Positions 25,482 through 33,385 of a stretch of DNA of 53,230 nt are shown here, one piece after another (positions within the stretch are counted from its first letter, which is position 1; every line of letters starts with the position of its first letter). The notes beneath the pieces were generated by a model. It had not been told where the DNA came from. It saw only the letters and a list, made by a program, of their open reading frames with translations, and did not search any database. Source of the stretch: an uncultured Synergistales bacterium (GTDB lineage Bacteria; Synergistota; Synergistia; Synergistales; Aminobacteriaceae); the NCBI GenBank assembly GCA_905233565.1, contig CAJOCL010000011.1, positions 1 to 53,230 of the forward strand, given 5' to 3'. Position numbers and translations under genes: made by a program.

Positions 25482-26549
25482 CTACCCGAAAATTTCAGAA
25501 ATTATATCTTTTACGTGTTCGATCTTGTTAGCTTTGACGACATTTGAACCGCAGAAAAATAATCCCGTCTCCCAGTTGCCGACCTGAGCATCAACAAGAG
25601 CAGCAGCAATACAGAAGGTTTCTTTAGTCTTCCTGTAACGGCAGTGGCTCAGGCAGTTTGCAAAACAGGGCTTGCTCTCGACTTCACCCTCAAGATATTT
25701 TGCAACAAAAGGATTTTTTATCGCCCTTCCCGGCAGTCCTGCAGGACTGTGAATCAATACAACGTCATCTTCTTTTGCGTCAATATAAGCCTGTTTGAAC
25801 CTGTCCGAAGCGTCCCCTTCAAACGTACATGCGAATCTCGTTCCCATTTGAACACCTGACGCTCCAAGTTCAAAAACCCTCTCAACGTCCGATCTGTCCC
25901 AAATTCCCCCTGCCGCTATAACCGGAATGTCGCTCTTCATCTCGTCATGAACATAGCGGACTACATCAGGGATTGCGTTTTCAAGCCTCAGCGCAGGATC
26001 GTAGACCTGTTCAATCGTCATCGCTCCTAAATGCCCTCCGGCCGTTGCCGGCTCTTCAACAACAAAGGCATCAGGCAGGCGGTGATATTTCTTTTCCCAG
26101 TGCCGCGAAATCAGGCTCGCAGCTTTTGCCGAACTGACTATCGGAACAAGTGCAACATCTGGAAAATCCTTCGTGTAATCAGGAAGTCTCAAGGGCAGCC
26201 CTGCACCCGAAATTATGATATTTGCTCCGCCCTCTGCTGAAGATCTTACCTGCCTGTCATAGTCAGTAAGTGCTACCATGCAGTTTACGGCGATTATTCC
26301 GTCAGGGCCGGAAATGCTTTTTGCTTTTGATATTGCTTCCTTGATTACTATTTCGTTCACGTCAAAATAATTATGCTTCTCTATCTGAAACAGCGGCGAA
26401 TCATGTGCAAGCCCGACGCTTGCTATTGTCCCGATCCCTCCGCATTTCGCAACATGGCCGGCCAGGTTCGGACCCGATATATCTACGCCCATTCCTCCCT
26501 GAATCAGAGGATAACGAGGCTGGTATTTCCCTATTCTCAAAACAGGCAT
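25482..26549 (-). CDS. Nitronate monooxygenase / FabK-like FMN enzyme
   Basis: This 355-residue TIM-barrel flavoprotein has the family start YPLIQGGMGVDISG, an N-terminal GGIGTIAS segment, the active-site-region block EEPATAGGHLG and the FMN phosphate loop VIAAGGIWDR...GASGVQMGTRF. The C-terminal part contains four Cys in CFANCLSHCRYRKTKETFC, seen in many anaerobe members of this family and possibly a metal or redox site. The substrate could be nitronates or enoyl-ACP (FabK), and sequence alone does not decide. It is transcribed alone, 66 bp from the sensor kinase gene upstream. Confidence 0.85.
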   Translation of the reverse strand: MPVLRIGKYQPRYPLIQGGMGVDISGPNLAGHVAKCGGIGTIASVGLAHDSPLFQIEKHNYFDVNEIVIKEAISKAKSISGPDGIIAVNCMVALTDYDRQVRSSAEGGANIIISGAGLPLRLPDYTKDFPDVALVPIVSSAKAASLISRHWEKKYHRLPDAFVVEEPATAGGHLGAMTIEQVYDPALRLENAIPDVVRYVHDEMKSDIPVIAAGGIWDRSDVERVFELGASGVQMGTRFACTFEGDASDRFKQAYIDAKEDDVVLIHSPAGLPGRAIKNPFVAKYLEGEVESKPCFANCLSHCRYRKTKETFCIAAALVDAQVGNWETGLFFCGSNVVKANKIEHVKDIISEIFG

Positions 26550-26615
26550 AGCTCATGCACACCTTTCATACTTTATATTAATAATAAACATATTTTGAAG
26601 TATATCATGCTAACT

Positions 26616-27986
26616 CTAAATTTCTATCCGCTTTAACGTTATTGTGAAACAGCTTCCCTCACCTTTTTTGCTGTCAGCCCTGATTTTTCCGCCGTGTCCC
26701 TCAACAGTAGCCTTGACGATTGCAAGGCCGACACCGCTTCCGCCCGTAACTCTCGTTCTCGATTCATCAGCCCTCCAGAAACGCTCGAATATGTTCGGCA
26801 GATCTTCGGGAGATATTCCGATTCCCGTATCCCTGACTTCGATTAATGCGTTATTATTTTTTGCGTAAAGCCTGACGCTGACATTTCCGCCCCTGTCAGT
26901 ATAACGCAGTGCATTAGATAATAAATTTTCGATAACATGCCTGAATTTGTCGGGGTCAATCTCACAGGATAAGTCTTCAAGTTTTGACGTTAAATTTATC
27001 CCTGACTTGTCAAATACCGGCCTGAACCCCTCGATTATGGGAACAAGAAAGTCTTTCATGTCCGTAATTTCAGTGTGTATTGCGATATTATCACCTTCAA
27101 GGCGCGACAATGCCTCAACATTGCCGATTAAATCCCCAAGCCTCTGCAAACCGTCAAGACATAAAGCGATTCTCTCGGGTGTCGGCTCAAGTATACCGTC
27201 AGCAACTGCCTCAATCTGAGTTCTGGTTACGGTTAAGGGCGTTTTCAGTTCATGCGCAACATCAGTCATCAGCCTCTGCCGTAATTTTTCCTGAAGTGCA
27301 AGCGATCTCCCCAAGTCTTCAACTCCCCGCGTCAATGCGTCAAGCTCGCGTATCCCGACAGTTTCAGCTTCAGTTTTTACGTCATAATTCCCCTTAGCAA
27401 TATTTTTAGTCCGTTCAATAGCACGTATTACAGGCCGGCTCAATTTCCCTGAGACTATATAGCCCAGTCCGCAGGCAGCAAGTATCATGATCAACGCTCC
27501 TGCAAGGGTGTAACGTACAAGATAGCTCAGGAATGAATTTTCATAACGCCCCGTAGGCAGTCTGCGCTCAATTTCAAGACGGCCGATATTATTATCAAGT
27601 TTTATTGTTATATGCTCAGTGGCAGCATTATTAACTTCCTCGCTGTTCCGCGTCCTGTGCCTCATCATCTGAATCGGCCTTAAAGTGAAGACTTCCCGTC
27701 CTTCAGCGTCCAGCAATGTTATTGTCATTCCGAACCATTGGGGGGCAGGGTGCAGAATATCCATGACACGCCGTCTTTTCCATTGTCCCCCCTCTTCTTT
27801 ATACAGAGCCTCAAGGGAATCACCCAGATTTTCAAAGTCAGCCTGTCTTCGCTGAATCTGGTAATTCCTGAAAGCCTCAGAGCTTAAATTAACGCACAAA
27901 ATCGGAACTACAATTCCTGAGAGTACGGCAAGAAGCACATACAGCATCAGGAAATGAGAACGCAGGGATCTATTTTTCATCGTCAA
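26616..27986 (-). CDS. Sensor histidine kinase (HAMP, HisKA, HATPase)
   Basis: The 456-residue kinase has a first membrane helix (about 12-33), a periplasmic loop of about 120 residues, a second helix (about 158-180), HAMP, and His245 in the H-box TDVAHELKTPLTV. N-box (ENLLSNALRYTDRGG), G1 (DTGIGIS) and G2 (GSGVGLAI) complete the ATP-binding domain. The layout resembles BaeS/CpxA-class envelope sensors. The start overlaps the regulator's 3' end by 17 bp. The divergent small exported proteins, one Spy/ZraP-like, point to envelope or metal stress as the signal. Confidence 0.93.
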   Translation of the reverse strand: MTMKNRSLRSHFLMLYVLLAVLSGIVVPILCVNLSSEAFRNYQIQRRQADFENLGDSLEALYKEEGGQWKRRRVMDILHPAPQWFGMTITLLDAEGREVFTLRPIQMMRHRTRNSEEVNNAATEHITIKLDNNIGRLEIERRLPTGRYENSFLSYLVRYTLAGALIMILAACGLGYIVSGKLSRPVIRAIERTKNIAKGNYDVKTEAETVGIRELDALTRGVEDLGRSLALQEKLRQRLMTDVAHELKTPLTVTRTQIEAVADGILEPTPERIALCLDGLQRLGDLIGNVEALSRLEGDNIAIHTEITDMKDFLVPIIEGFRPVFDKSGINLTSKLEDLSCEIDPDKFRHVIENLLSNALRYTDRGGNVSVRLYAKNNNALIEVRDTGIGISPEDLPNIFERFWRADESRTRVTGGSGVGLAIVKATVEGHGGKIRADSKKGEGSCFTITLKRIEI

Positions 27987-28653
27987 ACCTGTAACCGAAA
28001 CCGTAAATCGTCTTTATCCAGCCGTTTTCGTGTCCGGGTTCAGCGAGTTTTTTACGCAGGTTTTTAACGTAAGTGTCAATCGTCCTGTCGAAACCGTCAT
28101 AGTCATCACCCAGTGCGGAGCGTATAATCTCTTCTCTTGACCATGTACGAATCGGCTTTGATACGAGAGTTGAGAATATAAGAAATTCACTTCTCGTTAC
28201 GGGTATTGCCTTGCCGTCCTTCCTGATTTCAACCCTTTCCGGGTCAATCTCTATTCTCCCGTCAGCATAGAAGCCTGACGCGATATTATCCCTTGTTATT
28301 AACGGCCTCAGCTGTGCGCGTATTCTCGCCATAAGGACGCGGGGGCTGAAAGGCTTTGCAACATAATCATTTGCGCCCGTGTCAAGCCCGTAAACGACAT
28401 CAGATTCGCTTGTCTTCGCGGTCAACATGATTATTGGGACGTTTGATTTTTCACGTATACGCCTGCAGACTTCCTCGCCGCTTAATTTAGGGAGCATAAG
28501 ATCAAGAATGACGAGGGAAATATCTTCACGCTCAAAGATTTCAAGCGCGGTCATTCCGTCTGTGGCGCATACAGTGTCATAACCTTCACGCTTTGCATAA
28601 GCACTGACGACTTCAGAAATTGCGGCCTCATCTTCAACTATCAGAATTTTCAT
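27970..28653 (-). CDS. OmpR-family response regulator
   Basis: The 227-residue protein has a receiver domain with acidic pocket VEDEA (Glu7/Asp8), phosphoacceptor Asp51 in LVILDLMLPK, Thr in MLTAKT and Lys in VAKPFSP. An OmpR/PhoB winged helix follows (about 130-225), ending in TIYGFGYRFDDEK. It pairs with the overlapping sensor kinase. It is divergent from a small exported protein gene, with a 98-bp intergenic region that probably contains its binding sites, although no repeat stood out there. Confidence 0.95.
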   Translation of the reverse strand: MKILIVEDEAAISEVVSAYAKREGYDTVCATDGMTALEIFEREDISLVILDLMLPKLSGEEVCRRIREKSNVPIIMLTAKTSESDVVYGLDTGANDYVAKPFSPRVLMARIRAQLRPLITRDNIASGFYADGRIEIDPERVEIRKDGKAIPVTRSEFLIFSTLVSKPIRTWSREEIIRSALGDDYDGFDRTIDTYVKNLRKKLAEPGHENGWIKTIYGFGYRFDDEK

Positions 28654-28751
28654 TTCAAAAAACCCCTTTCATAAAAATTATAAATTGATTTCATAGCTCA
28701 TTCATATTTAAGCATTATTCTATCAGCGTTGAAACAAGGAGGTAATAAAAA

Positions 28752-29111
28752 ATGAAACTGAAAAATAAAATCGCAGCAGCATTAATGATAGTAACAGCAG
28801 GAAGCATGTTTTTCGCAGCAGCTCCGGCAAAAGCAGAAGAAATAACAGCAGGAAACGTTGAATCGGCAAAAGCAGGGTACGGGTATCATCGCGGAAGAGG
28901 CTGCCCGCCTTCTCCTCCTCCCCCTCCTCCTCCGCCTCATCATCATTATCACGGGCCAAGAGGGCCGAGAGGTTTTCCGCCTCATCACCATCATTTCGGA
29001 CCGAGAGGACACGTTCCGCCCCCGCCGCCTGATTTCGGAGGACCAAGACACATGCCGCCCCCTGAGTTCAGAGGATACAGAGGATCTATAGGAGTTCCGC
29101 CGAGAAACTAA
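28752..29111 (+). CDS. Small exported proline/histidine-rich protein
   Basis: The 119-residue product has a signal peptide (MKLKNKIAAALMIVTAG, cleavage likely after APAKA). The mature part contains GRGCPPSPPPPPPPPHHH, then two HHHH/HHHY clusters separated by GPRGPRG repeats and an FRGYRGS end. Poly-His stretches suggest metal binding and poly-Pro gives an extended chain, both inference. AAGGAGGT precedes the ATG by 8 nt. It is divergent from the two-component system and followed by a Spy/ZraP-like gene. No known family is recognised. Overlapping open frames on both strands here are by-products of the repeats. Confidence 0.75.
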   Translation: MKLKNKIAAALMIVTAGSMFFAAAPAKAEEITAGNVESAKAGYGYHRGRGCPPSPPPPPPPPHHHYHGPRGPRGFPPHHHHFGPRGHVPPPPPDFGGPRHMPPPEFRGYRGSIGVPPRN

Positions 29112-29194
29112 AAACGGCAGAACAAAAAAACAATAACGTGATAATATAAGCAATAATAAATAATGTGTTAAAAACACGGAAGGAGTTAAAAATC

Positions 29195-29641
29195 ATGAAG
29201 AAAGTATTAGCGTTAGTATGTGTTGCAACAGTGCTGTGCCTCGCAGGTTCAGTATACGCAAAGACGAGACCGGTTTCAGCCCGTCAGAACGCAACGGCAA
29301 ACCAGTCAGCCCCAAGACCTCAAAAACCAAGACCGCCCCTGTTCACGCCCGACATGCCCAAAGAAATAAGGGAAAAAGTCGCGGAAATGGCAAAGCTGAA
29401 AATCGACCTTGAAGAGGCTTTATCAAGCAGGCCGGTGAACAAAGAAAAAGCGTTCAATGCTCACGCAAAAATACAGAAGCTGGGACTTGAGATTGAAGAC
29501 TGGAAGTTCAAAAAGAAGGTCGAAAGAATCGAAGCAGCACAGAAACGTCAGGAACAAAGGCACAGGAACAGGCACAATTCAGCACCTGCAGCGGAAAATA
29601 AAGCACCAAAACCGGCTGAAAATCCTTCACCGGCTAAATGA
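29195..29641 (+). CDS. Exported Spy/ZraP-like helical protein
   Basis: I choose ATG 29195 (148 residues), which follows GGAAGGAG and starts a signal peptide MKKVLALVCVATVLCLAGS with cleavage near VYA. The central helical part (about 55-115: EIREKVAEMAKLKIDLEEAL, then KEKAFNAHAKIQKLGLEIED) resembles the periplasmic chaperones Spy, CpxP and zinc-associated ZraP, which sense or buffer envelope and metal stress. The tail is charged and then Pro/Ala-rich. It lies 83 bp after the His/Pro-rich gene and is divergent from a two-component system, the arrangement seen for CpxP/Spy regulation. The family match is by pattern. Confidence 0.7.
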   Translation: MKKVLALVCVATVLCLAGSVYAKTRPVSARQNATANQSAPRPQKPRPPLFTPDMPKEIREKVAEMAKLKIDLEEALSSRPVNKEKAFNAHAKIQKLGLEIEDWKFKKKVERIEAAQKRQEQRHRNRHNSAPAAENKAPKPAENPSPAK

Positions 29642-29668
29642 TACAGAGGTAAACACACACTAAGAGAG

Positions 29669-29704
29669 AATATTAGCGGTTAAAAAAGCCGCTAATATTT
29701 TTTT
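29669..29704 (+). terminator. Rho-independent terminator after the Spy/ZraP-like gene
   Basis: The perfect 11-bp stem AATATTAGCGG/CCGCTAATATT with loop TTAAAAAAG is followed by seven T. Its right arm overlaps the stop region of the convergent DUF501 gene. Confidence 0.9.
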
Positions 29705-30213
29705 CCGCATAAGCCGCAGTTACAATCACCGCAAAGCCCTTTAGATTTCAGCCATTCGCCGGCCGGGTGCATTTTTACCCCCAAGCCTAAAAGTGAAGCC
29801 GTCTGAAGGTGAAGACACTTTACATTCACACCAACGCCGACATGAATACCCCCGACACCTCCGCGCATAACGTCCCTGAAAATCTTTCGCCTGTAACGCC
29901 TCATGAAAGAATTTTCGTTAATGCCTCCGAGTTTCAGCCTTATTGACTGATGAACGATGTTGTAGCGTCTCCATTCGTGAATTAATCCGTTTGAAATGAT
30001 ATATTTTTCGAGTTCATGAACACCGCCTGAACTTTCGATCTTGCCGGCAAGTTTTACGAGATACGGACAGACAAGCCAGAAACTTGTCGGGAATAATTTT
30101 TTTCCCCACGGACGGCAGATCTGTACCTGAACATGCCCGAAACGGCATAATTTTACGCCTGAAAGAAAAACGGGAGAAGCATTAAAACATCTCCCGCCCT
30201 GAGGTTTAATCAT
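29692..30213 (-). CDS. DUF501 family protein
   Basis: The 173-residue product has the DUF501 pattern: CRFGHVQVQICRP, then LFPTSFWLVCPYLVKLAGKIESSGG, and a distinctive C-terminal end GLGVKMHPAGEW with CGDCNCGLCGKKY. The invariant Cys/His residues suggest a metal site. The function is unknown. It starts 8 bp after the S1-domain gene and is the last gene of the leftward operon that begins with the second aspartokinase. Its stop codon is inside the convergent terminator stem. Confidence 0.85.
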   Translation of the reverse strand: MIKPQGGRCFNASPVFLSGVKLCRFGHVQVQICRPWGKKLFPTSFWLVCPYLVKLAGKIESSGGVHELEKYIISNGLIHEWRRYNIVHQSIRLKLGGINENSFMRRYRRKIFRDVMRGGVGGIHVGVGVNVKCLHLQTASLLGLGVKMHPAGEWLKSKGLCGDCNCGLCGKKY

Positions 30214-30221
30214 GAGTGTTC

Positions 30222-30743
30222 CTAGTGTTCTCTGTTGTTGTTTCTGCGCTTTGACGGCCTTCCGGCTCTGGCAGAATTTCTTGTGTTAAGGTCGGTAATT
30301 TTAGCCTCGCTGGTCTTCAGGAATGAGGCCATCTTCTTTTCAAACGTATCTGAATCATCAGGATTTGCAGCCCTGTAAGATGTCTGCATTTCATGAAAAT
30401 CACGCGTCCCCTTAAATTCCCGCGTAAATTCCCTGTGCTGACGGCCTCCGCTGTCCTGCCTTGCCGCCTGTTTCTGGGGACGTTCGGGAGGTTCCTGAGT
30501 CTGTTTCAGCGACAGATCTATCCTGCCCTTATCGTCAATCCTGATTACTTTTGCCTGTATATTGTCCTGCAGTTTCAGGACATCGCTAACGCTCTTAACG
30601 AAGCTGTAAGACAATTCGGAAATGTGTATCATTCCTTTTCGTCCGGTCTTCGATATTCTTACAAAGGCTCCGTATGGCATTATCTGTTCTACGGTGCATT
30701 CAACAACCTCTCCCAACTCAACTCCGGCCTGAACTTCTGCCAT
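30222..30743 (-). CDS. S1-domain RNA-binding protein (YabR/CvfD-like)
   Basis: The 173-residue product has one S1 OB-fold at residues 8-82 (GEVVECTVEQIMPYGAFVRI, GMIHISELS, QAKVIRIDDKGRIDLSLKQ), followed by a charged, Arg/Gln-rich tail of about 90 residues. This layout is that of general-stress S1 proteins such as YabR/CvfD, which bind RNA or ribosomes and modulate translation. It lies between a hypothetical gene (21 bp upstream) and DUF501. Confidence 0.88.
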   Translation of the reverse strand: MAEVQAGVELGEVVECTVEQIMPYGAFVRISKTGRKGMIHISELSYSFVKSVSDVLKLQDNIQAKVIRIDDKGRIDLSLKQTQEPPERPQKQAARQDSGGRQHREFTREFKGTRDFHEMQTSYRAANPDDSDTFEKKMASFLKTSEAKITDLNTRNSARAGRPSKRRNNNREH

Positions 30744-30764
30744 AAAAAAACGTTCTCCTTTACT

Positions 30765-31352
30765 TCACAGCCAGCGCCACTCAGGTTTTTCGCCAAGACC
30801 AAGCCTGCGGATTAAATACACGTTCTTAGCTTTGAGCTGACGGCTTCCGCCCTTGTACCAGACGAGCAGTGTACCGTGCTGTTTATTCAACGCTAATTTT
30901 AACACGGCACCTTCAACAATAGGCCCGTAACATGCAAGAATCATCTCCCCCTTTGAAACTTCAGGGCGTTTCCTGACGTATTTCAGGATATTGCCGCGTT
31001 CCTGCGGCAGAGCCTGCATCTGTTTTAGCATTGACCATGTGCGGATTTTTTTTGCTATTTGATATTTATGTGTCTTTATATCTTCTTTGACATAATGTTT
31101 TATTCTGTAATTATTTGCATTGACGCTTTTTTCTGAAAAATTGAACTTCACCGCGCTGCACTTTGTATTTTCATGTATATCCGCAAAGTTAAACGGCCTC
31201 GATGCTTTTATTTCTATTGAAGGCTTTATGTTAATTGCATCAGGTCTGCTTACGGCTTTTTTGACTTCAGGCTTTTCCAGCGTGAAATCGTCTATCCTGT
31301 AGACATCGACATGTCTTTTTATGCGCCGTGCAAAGAAATCACGAAGTCCCAC
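30765..31352 (-). CDS. Unknown basic protein in the S1/DUF501 operon
   Basis: The 195-residue product has no signal peptide and no recognised domain. It is strongly basic, with Lys/Arg-rich stretches throughout. A segment at about 125-190 (LKYVRKRPEVSKGEMILACY, then LLVWYKGGSRQLKAKNVYLIRRLG) looks like a small beta-barrel, for example SH3-like. The start lies 3 bp after the upstream gene and the end 21 bp before the S1 gene, so it is cotranscribed with an RNA-binding protein. An RNA or ribosome contact is conceivable from charge only. Confidence 0.65.
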   Translation of the reverse strand: MGLRDFFARRIKRHVDVYRIDDFTLEKPEVKKAVSRPDAINIKPSIEIKASRPFNFADIHENTKCSAVKFNFSEKSVNANNYRIKHYVKEDIKTHKYQIAKKIRTWSMLKQMQALPQERGNILKYVRKRPEVSKGEMILACYGPIVEGAVLKLALNKQHGTLLVWYKGGSRQLKAKNVYLIRRLGLGEKPEWRWL

Positions 31353-31355
31353 GTC

Positions 31356-31904
31356 TCAGCGCACCCCTGTTGCAAGGAAATTCAACGCCTTTTCAAGCCT
31401 CGTAAACGGCTCCAGAATGTCCATAGTTGCCGCCGCTTCAGTCAGTAATGCCGCTGTCTGCTGAATCTCATCGGGTCTTACGCCTGATGGAAATTCTGCC
31501 CTCATCGGTGCGCCGTTAGCATTCGCCTGAATCAGAAAAACGCCCGGATCTGCCGTCGTCTCAATATGTCCGGCTGCGTCTAAAGGAACGTGCGGGGACT
31601 CTTCAAGCAATACCGTTTTTATGCGGCTCTTCTCGCGGAGGGGTGAAAGTATATCGTGATCGCTGCATATCCAGACCTGCGGATCTGTTTCAACTGCATC
31701 GATGAGGCTTTCAAGTATTAACTTTTCTTTTGCATATTTCCCGAAAGATTCGCCGTAAAGTATCCTTGCCAGCTGATCCGGCCTTAAAGGGTCCGTTCTC
31801 GTGAAATCAAGCGGAAATCCTTTAGTGTCAGTTACCAGTGCCGCCCCGCGTATCATTATTTCCGAGCCGTCTATAATCATGTAACCGAGTGTGTTATTTG
31901 CCAT
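31356..31904 (-). CDS. Unknown protein, possible SseB-like or ATP-binding-free cytosolic protein
   Basis: The 182-residue product begins MANNTLGYMIIDGSEIMIRG and is mixed alpha/beta and acidic, with no signal peptide. I do not recognise a family, and the SseB-like comparison is only a loose length and composition impression. It is 35 bp downstream of the second aspartokinase and 3 bp upstream of the basic unknown protein, so the four genes down to DUF501 look like one transcript. Confidence 0.6.
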   Translation of the reverse strand: MANNTLGYMIIDGSEIMIRGAALVTDTKGFPLDFTRTDPLRPDQLARILYGESFGKYAKEKLILESLIDAVETDPQVWICSDHDILSPLREKSRIKTVLLEESPHVPLDAAGHIETTADPGVFLIQANANGAPMRAEFPSGVRPDEIQQTAALLTEAAATMDILEPFTRLEKALNFLATGVR

Positions 31905-31939
31905 AAAAAAATCTGTTCTCCTTTACTGTTTCTGCTGTT

Positions 31940-33265
31940 CTATTTCAAAATCATCGCGCTGTACAATGCCCTGACTGTAGCGTCAAAATCTTCATCATAT
32001 ACGCCTATTATTATATTAAGGTCGTCAGAACCCTGCTCTATCATTCTGACTTTTATACCTGCTTCAGCTATTGCGTTGAACATACGCGCAAATATTCCTT
32101 TTACAGTCCCCATGCCCTTGCCCACTATGGTTATGAGCGACAAATTTTTTTCTACCGTTATTTTTTCGGGGTGTATTGCGTCATTCAAAGCCTGAAGTAT
32201 TTCGGCACGTTTCAGATCAAACAGGGGATTTTTGACTACAATTGAAAATCTGTATATACCCGACATGTAATGCTCGCATGATATATTGCGCTCCGTGAAT
32301 ATCCCGAAAACTTTCTGGCCTATGCCCGTGAGCCTGTTCAGTCCGAACTTTTCAATATGAATGAATCTGTAATTCCGTCTTCCTGCTATACATGCCGTTA
32401 CATTCCTGTTTGCTTCGGGCGGAAGCTCTGACGTTACGGAAGTTCCAGCGTCGTCAATGTCGTAAATGTTCCTGATTCTTATCGGTATCCCTATGTCCTG
32501 CATAAGGAATATTACATCTTCATGAAAAATGCGGATACCCATGTAGCTTAACTGCTTTAATTCCCCATACGTTACGTGCCTTATGACTTCAGGATTTTCA
32601 ACGATTGCCGGATCTGCGCTGAATATTTTTGTAGTCTCCGACCATTTTTCGCAGAGTGAGGCATCGACAGCGCGCGATATTACTGCAGCCGTTATATCCC
32701 CTCCGCCTCTGGGAAACAATTTAACGCCCGTAGTTCCTGACGCTCCGTAAAATCCGGGTATTACAGCGTGGTCAAGATTCTTGAGAACTTCCGCAGCCGC
32801 TGAAAATGTCTTTTCATGGTCAATATTGCCGTCCTTGCCGAAAAATATTATATTTGCGGCATCTATGAAGGGCCAGCCCAGATACTCAGCGAATATCTTT
32901 GCCATTATATATTCGCCGCGGCTGACAACGTAATCGTTTCCCTTGCCGAAAAACAAATTTTTTTTCAGGTTCATCATTTCAGCGTCAACGTCAAAACTTA
33001 TACCCAGCCCCCGAACTATTTCTATAAATCTCTCACGTACATTTTCAAGAATCTCTGAAAAATCTTCCCTGTTCGTGTAACGCGAATTTAAGATAAACAG
33101 CAGGTCAGTCATTTTAACGTCTTCAGCGAAACGGCTTCCCGGTGCTGCGACAACTATGTAACATCTTCTGGGATCTGAGTGTATTATATTTACAGTTTTA
33201 TTTATCATGTCCTGGCTGGCAAAAGCTGCACTGCCGAACTTCGAGACAATAATATTACTGTCCAT
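31940..33265 (-). CDS. Aspartokinase-like protein with degenerate ATP motif
   Basis: The 441-residue protein aligns along its whole length with the aspartokinase encoded upstream at 33386-34714. It shares the segments APGSRFAEDVKMTDLL, SRGEYIMAKIFAEYLGWPF, AVIPGFYGASG, VIRHVTYGELKQLSYMG and the C-terminal tandem ACT region (IEKFGLNRLTGIG, TIVGKGMG). The N-terminal KFGG(T/S)S motif is KFGSAAF here, and the RGGSD of its partner is RGGGD. Catalysis may therefore be lost or altered and a regulatory role is possible. It has its own 120-bp upstream region after the terminator of the lysC operon. Confidence 0.85.
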   Translation of the reverse strand: MDSNIIVSKFGSAAFASQDMINKTVNIIHSDPRRCYIVVAAPGSRFAEDVKMTDLLFILNSRYTNREDFSEILENVRERFIEIVRGLGISFDVDAEMMNLKKNLFFGKGNDYVVSRGEYIMAKIFAEYLGWPFIDAANIIFFGKDGNIDHEKTFSAAAEVLKNLDHAVIPGFYGASGTTGVKLFPRGGGDITAAVISRAVDASLCEKWSETTKIFSADPAIVENPEVIRHVTYGELKQLSYMGIRIFHEDVIFLMQDIGIPIRIRNIYDIDDAGTSVTSELPPEANRNVTACIAGRRNYRFIHIEKFGLNRLTGIGQKVFGIFTERNISCEHYMSGIYRFSIVVKNPLFDLKRAEILQALNDAIHPEKITVEKNLSLITIVGKGMGTVKGIFARMFNAIAEAGIKVRMIEQGSDDLNIIIGVYDEDFDATVRALYSAMILK

Positions 33266-33353
33266 CGCTGATGCTCACTTCCTCTTTTATAATGAATGTG
33301 CAAAGATAAAAAATTAATGTAATTATAATTATAATATTTATCGGTAAAAAAAA
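33266..33353 (-). promoter_or_regulatory. AT-rich leader of the second aspartokinase operon
   Basis: On the minus strand two overlapping TATAAT hexamers lie around 33337-33322, some 60-70 bp upstream of the ATG. A -35 element at standard spacing is not clear. It probably holds a promoter, since the preceding operon ends in a strong terminator. Confidence 0.35.
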
Positions 33354-33374
33354 GCCCCCTTTTTTCAAGGGGGG
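33346..33374 (-). terminator. Rho-independent terminator of the dap-lysC operon
   Basis: On the minus strand CCCCCCTTG/AAGGGGGC-type stem with loop GAAA is followed by eight T. It lies about 12 bp after the lysC stop. Confidence 0.88.
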
Positions 33375-33385
33375 ATTCAGTGAAA

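Noticed and set aside
28723-29177. Leu- and Arg-rich open frames on both strands over the His/Pro-rich gene
   Set aside because: They arise from the GC-skewed poly-Pro/His codons. Only the plus-strand frame with a signal peptide and AAGGAGGT is credible.
30393-30815. 140-residue open frame antisense to the S1-domain gene
   Set aside because: It overlaps a well-supported gene and has no initiation signal.
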